Both the position numbers and the translations under genes were made by a program. This document shows, piece after piece, positions 1 through 12,055 of a stretch of 64,000 nt of DNA (position 1 is the first letter of the stretch; each line of letters starts with the position of its first letter). Source of the stretch: Erythroxylum novogranatense (Eukaryota; Streptophyta; Magnoliopsida; Malpighiales; Erythroxylaceae); the NCBI GenBank assembly GCA_029891385.1, contig CM057228.1, positions 54,089,783 through 54,153,782 of the forward strand, in the 5' to 3' direction. The notes beneath the pieces are model-generated. The model was not told where the DNA came from. It was given only the letters and a program-made list of their open reading frames with translations, and did no database searches.

Positions 1-413
1 ACTTAAGCGATGGTGGTAAGGGAACTCAAGGAACATTTTTTGCTAGTAAGAGAAGCTTTATATAAATTGCTATATGAAAAAGTATTTTGCAACTATGTCA
101 AGACATTTAATTCTCTTATGTTGGATATGCAATATGTTAGAAGATAATAAATTCTTCAACTTTTTGTCGAGATTTCAAAATCTTAGGTAGAAATAAAATT
201 GCAAATTGAATATGTATAAGTCGTCAATATGCCATTATTGCAGCAAATAGATTGGTGGACCTATAAACAAACAAAGATAAAAAGAAATTCTTCAATAAAT
301 GGAAAGTCTAATGAGAAGCATCCTATTGAACATGTTGGGAATGGTAATAATAGCCAAACTTCTCAAAATTCTATTGAACACAATGTTACTTGATTCGTAT
401 ATAGTTGACCATT
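1..413. other. Unidentified AT-rich relic DNA left of solo LTR A
   Basis: No open reading frame or motif is recognisable. The stretch is the left half of the target into which solo LTR A inserted and continues at 4061 after the duplicated ATCCA. It may be decayed retrotransposon coding sequence, but I cannot assign it. Confidence 0.4.
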
Positions 414-1074
414 ATCCATGTAACATCCCATCCCCATAATAAGGGTAGGACCTAAAATTTTAGTACATGTGAGCTCAAAGAGAGATAAAAGGAAATGCAT
501 TTTTTTGCTCATGGATAATGTTAGCATATATGCACATAAATATTGTATCTTTGCAAAATAAATAAATAAATAATAAGTTTACATGCATTCATTGACAACT
601 TCCGGGTATGACTGTTTTTAAATCTGATTTTATTGAAAAGGAGAAGTAGAGGGAGTAGAGAGAGTGATCTTAGTATGAGTTATAATAAGGAAAGATTTGG
701 AAGCAAAATTGGTAGTGATCTGGAAAATGTTCCCTAAGTGTGTTTCAGTCTTTTAGTCACAACGTTTTCTCTAGTTGTCCAAACGAGATGACTCTTAATT
801 TGGATTAACCGAGAGATATATGGCTACATTTTGTATAAAGACATCGAATTTTAATTCTGTCTTTAAAAGTCTCAAAATTTCATGAAGTTGAGAACTGAGT
901 GCAGTACATTGGGAGTTGAATGTAAAATTTGTGTTTTGACTTTGGGAGAAAATCTGGATTAATCTAGATAGATTCTGGCAAAGTTGTAGATCTTTCTCTC
1001 ATGTTTCCAACGGTATATAGTATGGAATTTTTGGACATTTAAGTCAAAAGTTATGATTTTTATATGTGGAGATG

Positions 1075-1318
1075 CAAAAGTAAGACGAAGCAAAAGTAAG
1101 ACGAAGCAAAAATAAGACGAAGCAAAGTAAGACGAAGAAAAAGTAAGACGAAGCAAAAGTAAGACGAAGCAAAGTAAGACGAAACAAAGTAAGACGAAGC
1201 AAAAATAAGATGAAGTAAAAGTAAGACAAAACAAAAGTAAGACAAAGCAAAATAAGACGAAGAAAAAGTAAGACGAAGCAAAGTAAGACGGAAGCATAGT
1301 AAGAAGATGCAAAAGTAA
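1075..1318. repeat. Imperfect 14-16 bp tandem repeat (GTAAGACGAAGCAAAA)
   Basis: About 16 imperfect copies of a unit close to GTAAGACGAAGCAAAA lie head to tail inside solo LTR A. Variants lose one or two A residues or change C to T. The long minus-strand reading frames here are a by-product of the repeat and are not genes. Confidence 0.85.
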
Positions 1319-2124
1319 AATGATACAAAAGTCAGAAGGAAGAAGACTCAAAAGAAAAAAATTGTCTTTGAGGTCTTCACGAAAGTTGTAGCTCTTGATG
1401 TTCTCTTTCAAATCATCTAAAGAACGCCTTAGTCAAAAATTTCTAGAGAAAGTTATAATTGTTCCCCAAAACAGGTTCAATATGATGGAGGACAAAAGCA
1501 GATTGGATTCTTTTGGTCATAACTCCCTCTATAGACACCCAAATGACTTGATTATTGAATCATTGGACTTGTAAGACATTGTTCTGAATCTTTAACAAAA
1601 ATAATAGCCCTTGGAATCAAATTGAGAAATATTGAGTGAAAAAGTGAAATGGGTACAGTGAGTGTATTCTTCAATAGTATGAACTGATGTTATTCTATTG
1701 AATATACTTCAGTATTTTGATGATATCTTGATCTGTAGAGCTCCAAATAACATTATTTCTAATTTATGATAAACTAAAGACATGGAGCTACAAATGGTAT
1801 GAAGAATTAGGAATCAAATTCAGTCTCTAAAATGTTTAAATTTCAGATGGAAGTTGAGCATAGTACATTGATTTGGACAAGAGTAGTCCAAAAATATGTG
1901 AAGTATATCTTTTGAATCACTAAACTGAACTGAATGATTTTGATGTCATTAGAAATTTAAGACAATGGGGGACATCTTTTAGAAGAAAGTGTTATGTTAG
2001 AATGTTCAAGGGTATTGTTTGGCAAGACACTTAAGTATAAAAGACATAAGGCAAAGTTGGAGGGGCAAATAGGACAATGCTCAATCATTAAGGGCATAAT
2101 GAGAAGAAGAAGTGTTGTCTTGCC

Positions 2125-2131
2125 TATAAAT
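2125..2131 (+). promoter_or_regulatory. TATA box of solo LTR A
   Basis: TATAAAT lies about 1.7 kb into the LTR. A purine-rich leader (GAGAGAAAGAGAAGG-like) follows, then a splice-donor-like site at 2360. The same order is seen in the other long LTRs in the window, which supports this as the U3/R boundary promoter. Confidence 0.5.
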
Positions 2132-2359
2132 GGAGTAGAAACACGTGAATGGAAGAAAAAAAAGTAGATGAGAACAATGAAAATGAGAGAGAAAGAGAAG
2201 GAGAGTTTGGTAGTTTGAGAGAAAAGAAGAGAGTGGTTAGGGTTTAATTCTTCTTAGTCTTCAAGAAAGATTTTGAAGCTGTCCAAGAAGAGAAAAAGGA
2301 AGAGGAAGAAAGGAGTTTTCATTTGAGCTAAGGATCTCTTCATTTGGTGAAGAATCAAG

Positions 2360-3637
2360 GTAAGATCATTTTGAATCTTTTGGATTTTTCGAAGGATTTT
2401 AGTTCATGGAGTTTCGAAAATGCTTGGGTTTAAGTATTCTAGAATCAATTTTAGTGATTTTTACATTATGGGATTTTCAATTGGATTCCTATTGGATGAT
2501 AATCTGGATATTTTGAGATCATATGAGGTTAGAAAAGAGATGATGAGAAATTGAGTTATGATGTAAAGTAACCAAACGTTCTTGAGGTGTAAGCTTATGA
2601 ATAAGCTAGACACATGCAAAAGGTAAAGATTGAAAGGAGAATTTAGAAAGATTATGTACAAATGAAATGTAAAGCTAAGTTAAATTAGACACATATGAAT
2701 TATGAAATGGGAATGAGTGTAATATGTGTTCTAGAACATATGCCCGGGTTTGTCATTGAGCATGCATTATACATGGTCCATTATTACAATTGTGCGTAAA
2801 TTAATATTTTTACGTGTGCAATTATTGATTAGTGTGCAATGTGTGTCTTGCATAAATGGGTTGTGCAGGTCAAGTGTCCGCATTCAGACATTTTCAGAAA
2901 TTGAAAGCGAATGCTAACCTGGAGCGTGTTGTGAGTAGACCTAGATGGTCTCATTTCATTGTTTGTTTTGTTTGCAATTTTGTATTGATTGACTACTGTA
3001 TGCTCATATGAATGTGAATGATTGTGTTTATTTCCAGGCAGAAGGTCCGATGATTGTGGATTGATTGGGATATTGAAGTGTTACTTGTATGTGAATGAGA
3101 TGAACTAAGTGTACCTCATTTGATGATAAATGTGTTCTGAATATGCAATTGCATATGAATGAAAGTGTTTCCTCAATTTTAATGTTGAATGCCGGATTAA
3201 AGTCCGATGATATGGCAATGTGAGTGAATAGGAATAGCAAATGTAATTGATGCATTCCATGTAATAAATGCATGAAACATAATGGATGTTGTGACCAGAG
3301 AAGCCACCGATCAGAGCTTAAAGCTCAACGAGTGAAAATGAGCCTCGAGCTTAAAAGTGATTTAGAGCCTCAAGCTTAACGTTTAATGAGCCCTATATGA
3401 GACAGTTATCAATTAGCCTTTAAGGGACAGTATAGGCACTCGGTTACAAAAAAATAACAAATAGAAAGTGGGTCTCATGTGCACTGCATATGCTTAATTA
3501 AGTGATTAAATTATATTGAATGTGAAGTGTGAAATGTGTGATGATGTGATTTATGTGTTATGTGATTGGTGGAACCATCGATGATGGTCACTCACTGAGT
3601 TCACAAAACTCACCCAAAATTTGCAAGTATTTTTCAG
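2360..3637 (+). other. Putative intron within LTR A
   Basis: The donor-like site is CAAG|GTAAGA and the acceptor-like site is TATTTTTCAG at 3637. Solo LTR E has the equivalent pair at 36374 and 39305, in the same order and the same sequence context. I infer a spliced leader transcript; no RNA evidence is available. Confidence 0.4.
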
Positions 3638-4060
3638 AATCAAAAGAATACCCCATTAGGGCAACGGGAGTATACTTACAACATTCAAGTGAAGGATCGA
3701 GGTTAGGATCAGTTTGCGTCTGCATTGCATTTCTCTATTTTGTATTGAATTATATATTCCGCAACTTTTTGTATAAATTTGTATTCCGAAATGACTCAAG
3801 TGTTTTGTATTTGTGAAAGGGCCCAAATAGCTATTGAAAATTTTGTTGATGGTTTTGTGTTAATTGAAAAAGTTTATGAATGAATGTGGGCCCAAATTGA
3901 GTATCGATTTTTGCATATTGTGTTTGTAGTTGTTTAAAAAAAATTATACCGATTTTTAAATGATTGAGTATTTTAGCATGCTACCCTCTCGAGGTATGGA
4001 CTCGGATATCACCCATCGATGTCAGGTTCGGGTCTTGTGAGAGTGAGGTACTACAATCCA

Positions 4061-5148
4061 TCTGATGAAGATAAAGAAATAGTCCATAGTTGGTGCTTCT
4101 AGACCAATTTATGATTAGTCTTGCATACTAGAACATGAAATAAAATAAAAAACAAACTAAGAGTAACAAAAATGACAAAACTAGTTTTTTGGTAATGGCA
4201 CAACTAAAATTTTGATCTACTATTCTAATCTTCAAGTGCACAAAGTCAATTATAAATAGCTAACAAAAGCTAGAGATATTCCATTGTATCAATCCCGTAG
4301 AGAACTAGCATTAGATCTATTAATCGTAGTTAGTCAAACAAAATAAGTGAAATGAAAGAGTTGATTAAAGATGATGAAACTAATAAACTAATTAAAACAA
4401 AGCAAATAAAAAATGAAAAGAAATCAATAAAACAAATGTTAGGGATTCAGGGTTTACTTATACAGATAATGAATTATCATACACAGTTGTTTATTTAGGT
4501 TGAAATAATAATTAACCTAATATATCTATATCCTCTATCGAGGCAAACATGTACATCTTACTAGGTAACTATCATTTGTAGATGTGTAATTTAACCTAAT
4601 CAAACTCATTAAGCATAGATAATCTATCTAGTTATAATTAAAGTCTATGATAATATATGCTTTAGTTACAAAGTGTTCTTTCTCCTAATTAACATATCAC
4701 ACTTCACCTATCAGTCCATCATACAATCCTTAAGGATGAATCTATGACAACCAATCACAAATCCAATAATTAAGATAAAGAAATAAAATCAATAAATTAA
4801 ATGATCAGTTCTCATCATGGAAGAAAAGAGTAAAAGAAAGAGTTAAGGAAAAAAAACTATGAAAAAAGCTAGAAAGATGTCCAAGAGAAAATCTAAGAGA
4901 AGTCTCCACCTTTAAAGTATCCTAAGTTTAGCTATATAGCTAATAGAACTCTAACAAAAGTCTAATATAACTTTAATAGAAGTCCTTGGATTAACTTTAA
5001 TACAAGTATCTATAGATAACAAAAATAAAAAACTATGTAATGAGTTTATAACTAGAGTCAAAACTCTCGATAAAGGAAATGAACCTATCAATACACTTGA
5101 AAAAAAAGACCAGATTGTGTAATAATGAAAGTAAACAAAAATAAAGTT
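4061..5148. other. Unidentified AT-rich repeat-like DNA
   Basis: This stretch lies between solo LTR A and element H. It is AT-rich with many short homopolymer runs and has no usable reading frame. A segment near 4290-4320 resembles the end region of a decayed LTR in style, but I cannot assign a family. Confidence 0.35.
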
Positions 5149-5153
5149 CTAGA

Positions 5154-6746
5154 TGATGGGAAATTAGGTCGGGATCCGATCCTGACCCTAGTGAAATATT
5201 TATGAAACTTTTTCGTAACCTTTGATTTCCTGAAAACTATGATTTTTTAATTATATAACATGAATAACATAAATCATAATAAAGCAGAAACTTAATTCAT
5301 ACCTTATTACAAAGCTTGATTTTTATCTTGTTGTATTCTTCGAACGTTTCCGAATCTATCTCAACTGTTGTAGCTGCACAAGTGTCCGACCTCTAACAGT
5401 ATTTATAGAATAGGTTGAAAGAACTCTGTAACTCTTACTGAGAGAGTTAAGCAAGAAGTATTAGCTCTGTAGAGCTTAAGCATATTTATAATAAGCTTTA
5501 GACGTTTTAATATTTTAATTGAAATTAAATTCTAATTTCAATTAAACTTTAATTAAAATTAAAAATAATTCTAATTAAATACCAATTATGCCCATATATG
5601 ATTCAATATCACATATCGATCCTTATTTATTAAATATATCATATTTAATCATAAAGTTTCTAAAACTTTACAATAAAGTCCAACTTGAAACTTTGCTCTC
5701 TTCAACCTATTCTATATATGAGACCCATTAAGTTCCCAAATATGTTGGCAATAATTATAAATTATAATTATAATTCATAATTAGAATTAGATAAATTAAA
5801 ACTCCTTTTAATTTATCTTTAATTCTCAAATAAGTAATTTATAATTATAGGTCAAGATTGACATCTAGCAACGTGTTATGACTATCCAAATATTTAGGAA
5901 TGTCAAAGTGGTTTTGTCTAACCTTTCTATACATGATTTTTTTCATATAATTCAATCCTTTCATCATACAATGTTTCAATTAGACATAGAGTATAGAATT
6001 AATGTCTACTCTATTTTGAGTCTAATCATATTAGTTCTTCGACATTAGTTATCGATTCAATTCATGACATTTGTAAACTATTTACAAAGTGTCATTTCAC
6101 CTTGTCTAAGAATTTCCTAAATTAATACTAATCAAGAATATTGGAACATTCTCCCCAATTATTTTAGGCTAATGAATCCTATCTTGATCACACAACTATC
6201 TCCATATAATTTATGCTACATCCAATGACTACCAATTGAATAACCTATGATTAAATAGGTTATAAATAGTATCAAAACGTAGTAATCCCTATACAAGATA
6301 ACTTTGGTGATCTCAAGTCTAAGGATCACTTATACAATTATCACAATGAGAATTCTATAGACATACAAGTAATGCTCCAAATAGATTTTTTCATATCGGG
6401 TCTACTCAGTGAACTTGTTCTCTAATAGGCACCCATACATTTGTTTAAGTATCTCCATATTTTAGCCTATGAGATCAACTACTTCCTTCATAAGGAAAAA
6501 CAAAATGTGTGTTAGTCTTTTTATGTTCTATTAATGTCCAATCTTAATAGAACAATGACTAGGAACACTTAGAAATAATATAATATGAATCTTATAATTA
6601 TAATCTCATTATAATTTCATTTACAATGTACAATTATCCCATGAACTTTATCATATAATCTAAACATATACAAGATAAAGAATGCCTTTAAATAATTTGT
6701 CATTAAAATATAACCAAAACGATTAGCGGTAGGGCATAAACTAAAA
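5154..6746 (-). repeat. 3' LTR of element H
   Basis: This LTR matches the 5' LTR fragments at 30256-30696, 35470-35618, 39699-40462 and 47752-48007 in the same order. A TATA-like box on the minus strand (rc of CATATTTATA, 5481-5490) is shared with the 5' LTR at about 30590. It is uninterrupted and serves as the reference for rebuilding the split copy. Confidence 0.75.
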
Positions 6747-6949
6747 ATATCTCACTTGCACTAAGAGAATTGTTTAAGTATCTCATACCATATCACCATA
6801 TGACGATTATTCTACTGTTAGAATAGTAGCTAAATAAGATAATTCTACAAGATTCTCTATAGTAAGAACTTGCTTAAATCTTACAACTCTCATCTTAAGT
6901 TTCATCATAATTAAGAAAATTTGTCTAAACACATTCTTGGAACTTTAAT
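6747..6949 (-). other. 3' end of element H internal region with PPT-like site
   Basis: Next to the LTR lies ATCTCACTTGCACTA, whose reverse complement is a decayed polypurine tract of the copia form AGTGGGAGAT (compare 41896 in element G). The rest is decayed 3' internal sequence and continues after insertion B at 22400. Confidence 0.5.
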
Positions 6950-8624
6950 GAGACTGTTGGACCCCGAACTTTTGATAAAAATTAGAAATATTAAAATGAA
7001 TATTAATGAGAAAGAAATTTGTGAGACAATTTATAAATTTAAGAAAAATTTATGAGAAAAGCATTGTTTAGTTTTGAGGACTTTGATATTTGACTGAATT
7101 TATATGGATTATGAGAGGAAAGAGAATGAGTTAATTGAAATGAGAGTGGAAAATCAAGAAATAAAGAAAGAAAGTGAGAGAATTTGAAAAATTAAGAAAA
7201 TTGACTTTTGGAGATAGAAAGTTTGACTTGAGAGAGTTGACTTTTTGTTTGAGGCAAAATTTGAGAAAATTGTCTTCTGGAAACTTGTAGTTTATGTTAA
7301 GAGTTTTCTGTAGCCATAAAGTTTGATATTTTTTGATATCGGAAGTGAAAATTATGATCAGTCAAAGTTTGCTTGGAGTTTGACTTTTTGAAGAAAAAGT
7401 TGACTTTTTGAAGAAAAAGTTGACTTTTTGATTTAGGCAAAATTCGAGAAAATGATCAACATGAAAATTGTAGCCTCTATCGAGAGCTTTTTTTGGACAT
7501 AAATTTTGCTATTTTTCGATGTCGGAATTGAGAGATATGATTTTCCGAAAATATGCTTTGTTTTGAAAATGCTATTAAGTATAGATTTGTGTGTTCTATG
7601 CTTCGAGGTCACTCGTCGTATGGATTTAGTTTGAATTAGAGTAAGTGGTCTTCATGAAAGTTTTAGATAATGTTTTTATCTTTCCATTGATATAAAGTTT
7701 GCAATTTTTCGATATCGGAGCTAGGAGTTATGAGCGATGAAAAATTGAAAGTTGTTTAGGAAAAGCTGTTTAGGACAGAATCTTTGATTGAGTTTTCGAC
7801 ATCTTTTGAGACCTAATTTAATTTTGAGTTCTTCAGGAAAGTTGTAGAGCTTCCTTTGATCATTCTATTGACACCAAATTTGTCAAATTCCAAGTTCGGG
7901 ACCAAAAGATATAATTTGAAAATTCTGAAATTTTCTACAGCTCTAGATTCTATCCTTAGGCGTGCCTACGCCTAATCTTTGAATTTCGCCTTCGCTTATA
8001 ATTTTTTTGTTTGACATCCGATTGAGTTGATTCTCGAAGCGTTGAATTCCTAAGATAATTAATTTCTTTTTCTTGAAGAATTATGATTTTTAGGAGATTA
8101 AATGGAAAGAGATTGATTGAACCAAAGTAAGAGATTTGGTTATAGGTTATAAGTTGGATAATTTTCTGAATATGGTTCAGTATTTTGTAAAATTCGGGAG
8201 CTGTACAACTCCGATTGAGTTGATTCTTGAGGCCAAATAAATTTAAGATATAGGGCTACAACTCTTGTGAAGGGATCGAAATTTAATTTCATCCCTAAGA
8301 TTGTCAAATTTTTGGAATTAAGTTAGCGTAATGTTCAGTATCGGATTTTTCGCAGGTCCGATAGTATTTCCGCTATAACTTCTTCATTTCTGATCCGAAT
8401 TGAGCACGGTCAGTGGAGTTGGATTCGTATGATCTAGAAGAACAATTTTTAAGAAGAAAGTTTGTCCAAATTATTTCGTTTAGATGCTTGAAAACCGGAC
8501 GCAAGCTATCAGATTTTGAAAATCCTGTGCAGGGGTAAACTTGGAACTAGGCCAATAAGTGAGGGCAAAATGGTCATTTATGCTCCATTTTTAATGACAT
8601 GGCAAAACTCACCTATGGCTGTCG

Positions 8625-8630
8625 TATAAG
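8625..8630 (+). promoter_or_regulatory. TATA-like box of element B 5' LTR
   Basis: TATAAG lies just upstream of the purine-rich leader. The equivalent site in the 3' LTR is identical. The sequence is only a fair TATA match, so support comes mainly from position. Confidence 0.35.
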
Positions 8631-9811
8631 GCTTCTGGTCCACGAAATAAGAGAAGAAAAATGAAGAGAAAAGAAGAAGAAACGTTGGAGAAGAGAAGAG
8701 AGAAGAAATGGTCGGCCATGAAGAAGGAGGAGAAAAGAGAAGATAGGGTGGAGTTCAAAATTTTACAAGCTTTCAAGGATGATTTCAAGTTTTTTTTAAA
8801 GAGAAAGGATGGAAAAGAAGGAAAGCTTGTCTTGGAGCTCAAAAATAACAAAAATGGTGGAGAAAATGGTAAGTGAGAGAAAGTTCAAGTTTTGAATTTT
8901 TGATGAGTTTGTTGGTTGGTTTAGTTTAAGATGGTTATGGATTGAGTTTTCCTAAGGTTAATTGAAGAGAATAGATTATGATTATGTTTAATTTTGGATT
9001 AATTGTGAATTGGGGGTTTTGCCAAATTGATGCTTTAGATAGCTTGGATTAATGATGAATTTGAGACTTCTTAAGTCAATTTTTATGTTTATGCCTTAAG
9101 TGAGGTTTAATTTGAAAAATGGTAAATTGGAGGTTTAGGCCAATTGTGGAAATTGGGAATTTTCTCTCCAATAGCTTGAATATGTGGGGAATTGAAGAAT
9201 TCCTAAGTCAATTGAAAGATTATATGATTTGTGATGTTCAATTTTGGAAAATTGTGAAGTAGGGTTTTAGGCCCGATTTTGTAAATTGAAAAAATGGGAG
9301 AATTTTGATTTAGATCTCTTGAGGCTAGTATGGCTTTGTGATTTGTGAAATAAATTTTGAGGATTTAGTTATTTATGACGTTGAATTTGGATAATTATGG
9401 TTTAGGTAAAATTTTCAATTGGAAGAGCAAAGGATGCTTTGGTCAAATTGATGATCGGGACGAGGTCCTTGCATCATTTCGAGGTGGGTAGTATGTTTAT
9501 TTATTGAATTTTAAGCATAAGCATGTGAGATTGAAAAATGCTTTAAAAAAATTATGGTTTATGAAAATGTTTGAAAAATTGGTTTTCGAAATAAATGTTA
9601 CGAAAATGCAGTTTGCTTTATATGAACGATTTGAAAAGTGAAATTGAAAAAGGTTGAGTTTGTAATTGAAAGAAATAGCTGCATACATTGTTGTGATTTT
9701 GATTGTTGTGGGATGTAATTCGTGAGTTAGATTGCATATGATTTGTTATATGATTTTATGCGACTTGTGATTGTATTATAAGAAATGTTGAAAAGTAAGA
9801 TTTTTGAAAAG

Positions 9812-9823
9812 TGCTTTCGGGCA
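9812..9823 (+). other. UUCG-type hairpin, B 5' LTR
   Basis: The stem TGCT/GGCA (one G-U pair) closes on TTCG. The copies at 20630 and 17795 have the perfect stem TGCC/GGCA. UUCG loops closed by C-G are unusually stable in RNA. Confidence 0.45.
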
Positions 9824-9963
9824 ATCGAACTTTTCATTTTCGATATGTGTTATGTGGGTTTAGTAGGTCCCTTGTGAGTCAGTGCACTGTCTCTATTTGT
9901 TAAAGCCTTCTCCTGGTTGCCCGCTAGTGGCATTGGAGCTCCGATTTTGGACTCCCTTCACGA

Positions 9964-10041
9964 CTACACTGGATCGCTATGCGGAAAAGTGTAGTACGTT
10001 CTGTTCACGGCTGCACAGGACCGCTATGCGGGAATATGCAG
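9964..10041 (+). other. Tandem 31-nt hairpins, B 5' LTR
   Basis: Two hairpins (9964-9994 and 10011-10041) are 16 nt apart. Each has an outer stem, a small purine internal loop and an inner stem CCGC-TAT-GCGG. The first outer stem is CTACACT/AGTGTAG; its inner stem has a T-G pair from C to T. The second is CTGCACA/TATGCAG with one mismatch. Compare 20782-20859 and 17954-17984, where the outer stems are perfect. Confidence 0.6.
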
Positions 10042-10801
10042 TACGTTCTGTTTGGACCAAACCAGACCATTTGTTGTGTTTTGTGTGTTTTGTTCTGTTA
10101 ATAAGTGTGTTGCATTGCATCATTTTTACAAACAAAATATGAAAAATTTTGAGAAATAAATTATGGTGGATTTTCAACTGAAAAGCGATTGCAAATGTTT
10201 TGGCAATATTTTGAAAAGTGTGAAAAATACGAGATTTGCCAAATTTCTAATGTGAAATTTCGGAAGTAAATGGTAAAGTTTTTCCAAATATGTTTTCGCT
10301 TATTTTTCAATTTATAAATATATTATCCACGAGCTTCAAGTTACCCCCTTTCATCCCCATCTCCAGGTATTCGAGCAGGAGATCGGATGAAAGATGGTCA
10401 AGACGTCAATTTCGATATTTGTATAAGTTAGATTTTGAGTAATTTGGATTTTAGTATGGATATGTATTCGTTTTTGTTCAGAGTGTATCTTATGTATTTT
10501 GGGCTTGGAATGCCATTAAGTGTGTTGTGTAAGTCATTCTAAGAATGTTTTATGAGTTCTAGACATGTGTATTTAAGAAAGTTATGGAAGAGATTTAAGT
10601 ATAACGTATTCGATTTCTGGGATTTGTGTCATTTATTAATGGTAATTAGATTGAATTGTCATTTATGAATGATGGGGATTGTATATTGATTATAAATATG
10701 ATGATTGTGATTTGGATATAGATAATGAGATTGTTGTGTTGACTAATTGAGAATTATGGAAGTATTAGGTATAGATGTGTGTTTTGCTGGTGTTTGGATT
10801 C

Positions 10802-10904
10802 CGGACGGGAGAGTCCGATGATTTTGAGCTGTGTTTGGGATTATAGAAGTGTTTTTGAACCCTTGCAGGTTTTGGGATAGGATAAATGCAGCCGTTTTGC
10901 TGCC
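10802..10904 (+). other. Two downstream hairpins in B 5' LTR (CGGAC/GTCCG and GCAGC/GCTGC)
   Basis: CGGAC at 10802-10806 pairs with GTCCG at 10813-10817. GCAGC at 10889-10893 pairs with GCTGC at 10900-10904. Both recur in the B 3' LTR (21622-21638, 21709-21724) and in solo LTR D (18680-18694, 18774-18787). Confidence 0.45.
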
Positions 10905-11577
10905 GAATTTTTGTTAGAAAATAAATTGGAAAAGAAGAAAAATAAGATTTAGATGCTTAAAAGATGGAATTATAAGATTGGTATAAATGTTAAGAAGTTC
11001 GTTATGATTTGAGTGAGATAGTTTGTTATGATTTGAGTGAGATTATGAAATTAATAAATTTCCATGAAAAAGGAAATCGTATGATTTGCATGAGTTTGAG
11101 TAAAAATGGTTATAAGAAAAAGAAAGAAAAAGAAAGAAAGAAAAAATTTATACCGGATTTTGGAACGTCTTAGGGTTTCCAACGCGATTATGTTCATCTA
11201 CGCGATCGTTGTTGTCTTTGTATTGTATTCATGGATGGATTTGATTTCGCCTTATGTTTCATTTCGCTTTTGTATTAAATTCGATTCCGATTTTCTTTCA
11301 CTTTGTTATCCGATTTGTTATTCGTATTCCGATTTCTCATATTCGTTTTGCTTTATCGATTGTTTTGTTTTCTGATTCAAAATTTCGTTGCGAAATTTCC
11401 GTTGCCATTCGCTTTGCATTTCGGTATGATTATATTCAATTCGTTTTCGCATTCAATTTCGATGTGTATTCGTTTTGATATCCGATTTGCTTTTGATCTG
11501 TTTTCGCTTTATGATTCGATTTCGTTCTATCAGCTTTTTGGTTAGGATCCGGTTCTCGGATCGGGTCCCAACATTTA

Positions 11578-11589
11578 TGGTATCAGAGC
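11578..11589 (+). promoter_or_regulatory. Primer binding site of element B
   Basis: TGGTATCAGAGC, four bases after the LTR end, is the full 12-nt complement of the plant initiator tRNA-Met 3' end. It fixes the plus orientation. Confidence 0.9.
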
Positions 11590-12041
11590 CCAGTATTATG
11601 ATCATACTTGGGCTATATGGTTATTAAGAATGAATTTAGTGATTGTTTGAGTGAGGTTAAGAACTTTGATTGATTTTAGGTGTGTGTTAATGAACTTGAG
11701 ATTTGAAGTTCATGTTGGCGATTTGATTTTGTACATGCAATTATGAGATGAGATAAAGGAAAGAAATATGTATAGAAGATCCATTAGTTAAATTGAAATG
11801 ATTATTGGTCCTTATTGGGTTTCTTAAACAATGGGACCATATAACTTGTGAAAATGTGTTAAGAAATGTTTGATTTTAGGAGATAGGCATTTGACACAAG
11901 AAGTGAATAAGTGCAAATAAGCTGATAAATATGTGTGATCAAGGAAAAGTTATTGATTATGAGTTCTTGGAAAGCAATTAGATCAAAGAATGTGTTACTT
12001 GATGATTTACTACGTATGAATTTCGAGGACAAAATTCTTTT

Positions 12042-12055
12042 AAGAGGGGGAGAAA
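12042..12055 (+). promoter_or_regulatory. Polypurine tract of element B
   Basis: AAGAGGGGGAGAAA directly precedes the TGTTGG start of the 3' LTR, as expected for the plus-strand primer. Confidence 0.85.

Larger units (their letters stand above)
419..4055 (+). mobile_element. Solo LTR A, long-LTR Ty3/gypsy-like family (3.6 kb)
   Basis: The element starts TGTAACATCCC and ends GGTACTACA, and is flanked by the direct repeat ATCCA at 414-418 and 4056-4060. One LTR is present with no internal region, so it is a solo LTR left by LTR-LTR recombination. Its closest relative here is solo LTR E (35619-39693): both start TGTAACATCC, share the block ending in the hexamer TTTCAG near the 3' end, and share the terminal block with CCCATCGATGTC. 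Orientation is taken from the TATA box and the donor/acceptor-like sites on the plus strand. There is no coding capacity. The gypsy (chromovirus/Tekay-like) assignment is inferred from LTR size and style, not from a polymerase. Confidence 0.85.
8869..10366 (+). other. Putative intron in element B 5' LTR
   Basis: The donor is ATG|GTAAGT after a GA-rich exon-like segment. The acceptor-like site is a C/T run ending CATCTCCAG. The same donor and acceptor occur in the 3' LTR (19662-21186), solo LTR D (15405-18370) and solo LTR C (33111-34482). A second acceptor-like CCCTTGCAG at about 10869 is conserved in the 3' LTR at about 21689, so the true acceptor is uncertain. Confidence 0.4.
6955..11573 (+). 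repeat. 5' LTR of element B
   Basis: TG...CA ends with a near-perfect 12-bp terminal inverted repeat (TGTTGGACCCCG against TGTTGGGACCCG for the other end). In order it contains a U3-like part with diverged repeated modules (about 7220-7920), a TATA-like TATAAG at 8625, a GA-rich leader, donor GTAAGT at 8869, a group of hairpins at 9812-10041, acceptor-like CTCCAG at 10366 and two further hairpins near 10802-10904. No protein is encoded with confidence. Confidence 0.9.
11574..12055 (+). other. Internal region of element B (coding lost)
   Basis: It consists of 482 bp between the LTRs. It opens with TTTA and the PBS and closes with the polypurine tract. The last ~40 bp before the tract (FEDKILLRGG in one frame) resemble the short pol tail and PPT of Ty3/gypsy elements, where an FxDxI...RGG(N/R) peptide runs into the tract. 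That is the main clue that the parent was a gypsy element from which gag-pol was deleted. No other coding remnant is seen. Confidence 0.7.

Noticed and set aside
959..1411. Three overlapping minus-strand frames rich in Phe, Leu and Ser
   Set aside because: They are produced by the 14-16 bp tandem repeat, which is open in several frames at once.
5154..6746. Independent solo LTR
   Set aside because: The matching second LTR with a PBS is present, split over 30256-48007, and CTAGA flanks the whole composite, so it is one end of element H.
11106..11545. Overlapping plus-strand frames with Phe/Ser-rich text, repeated at 21927-22411
   Set aside because: They lie at the ends of the two B LTRs in TTCG/TTTCG-rich DNA; three frames are open at once and no domain is present.
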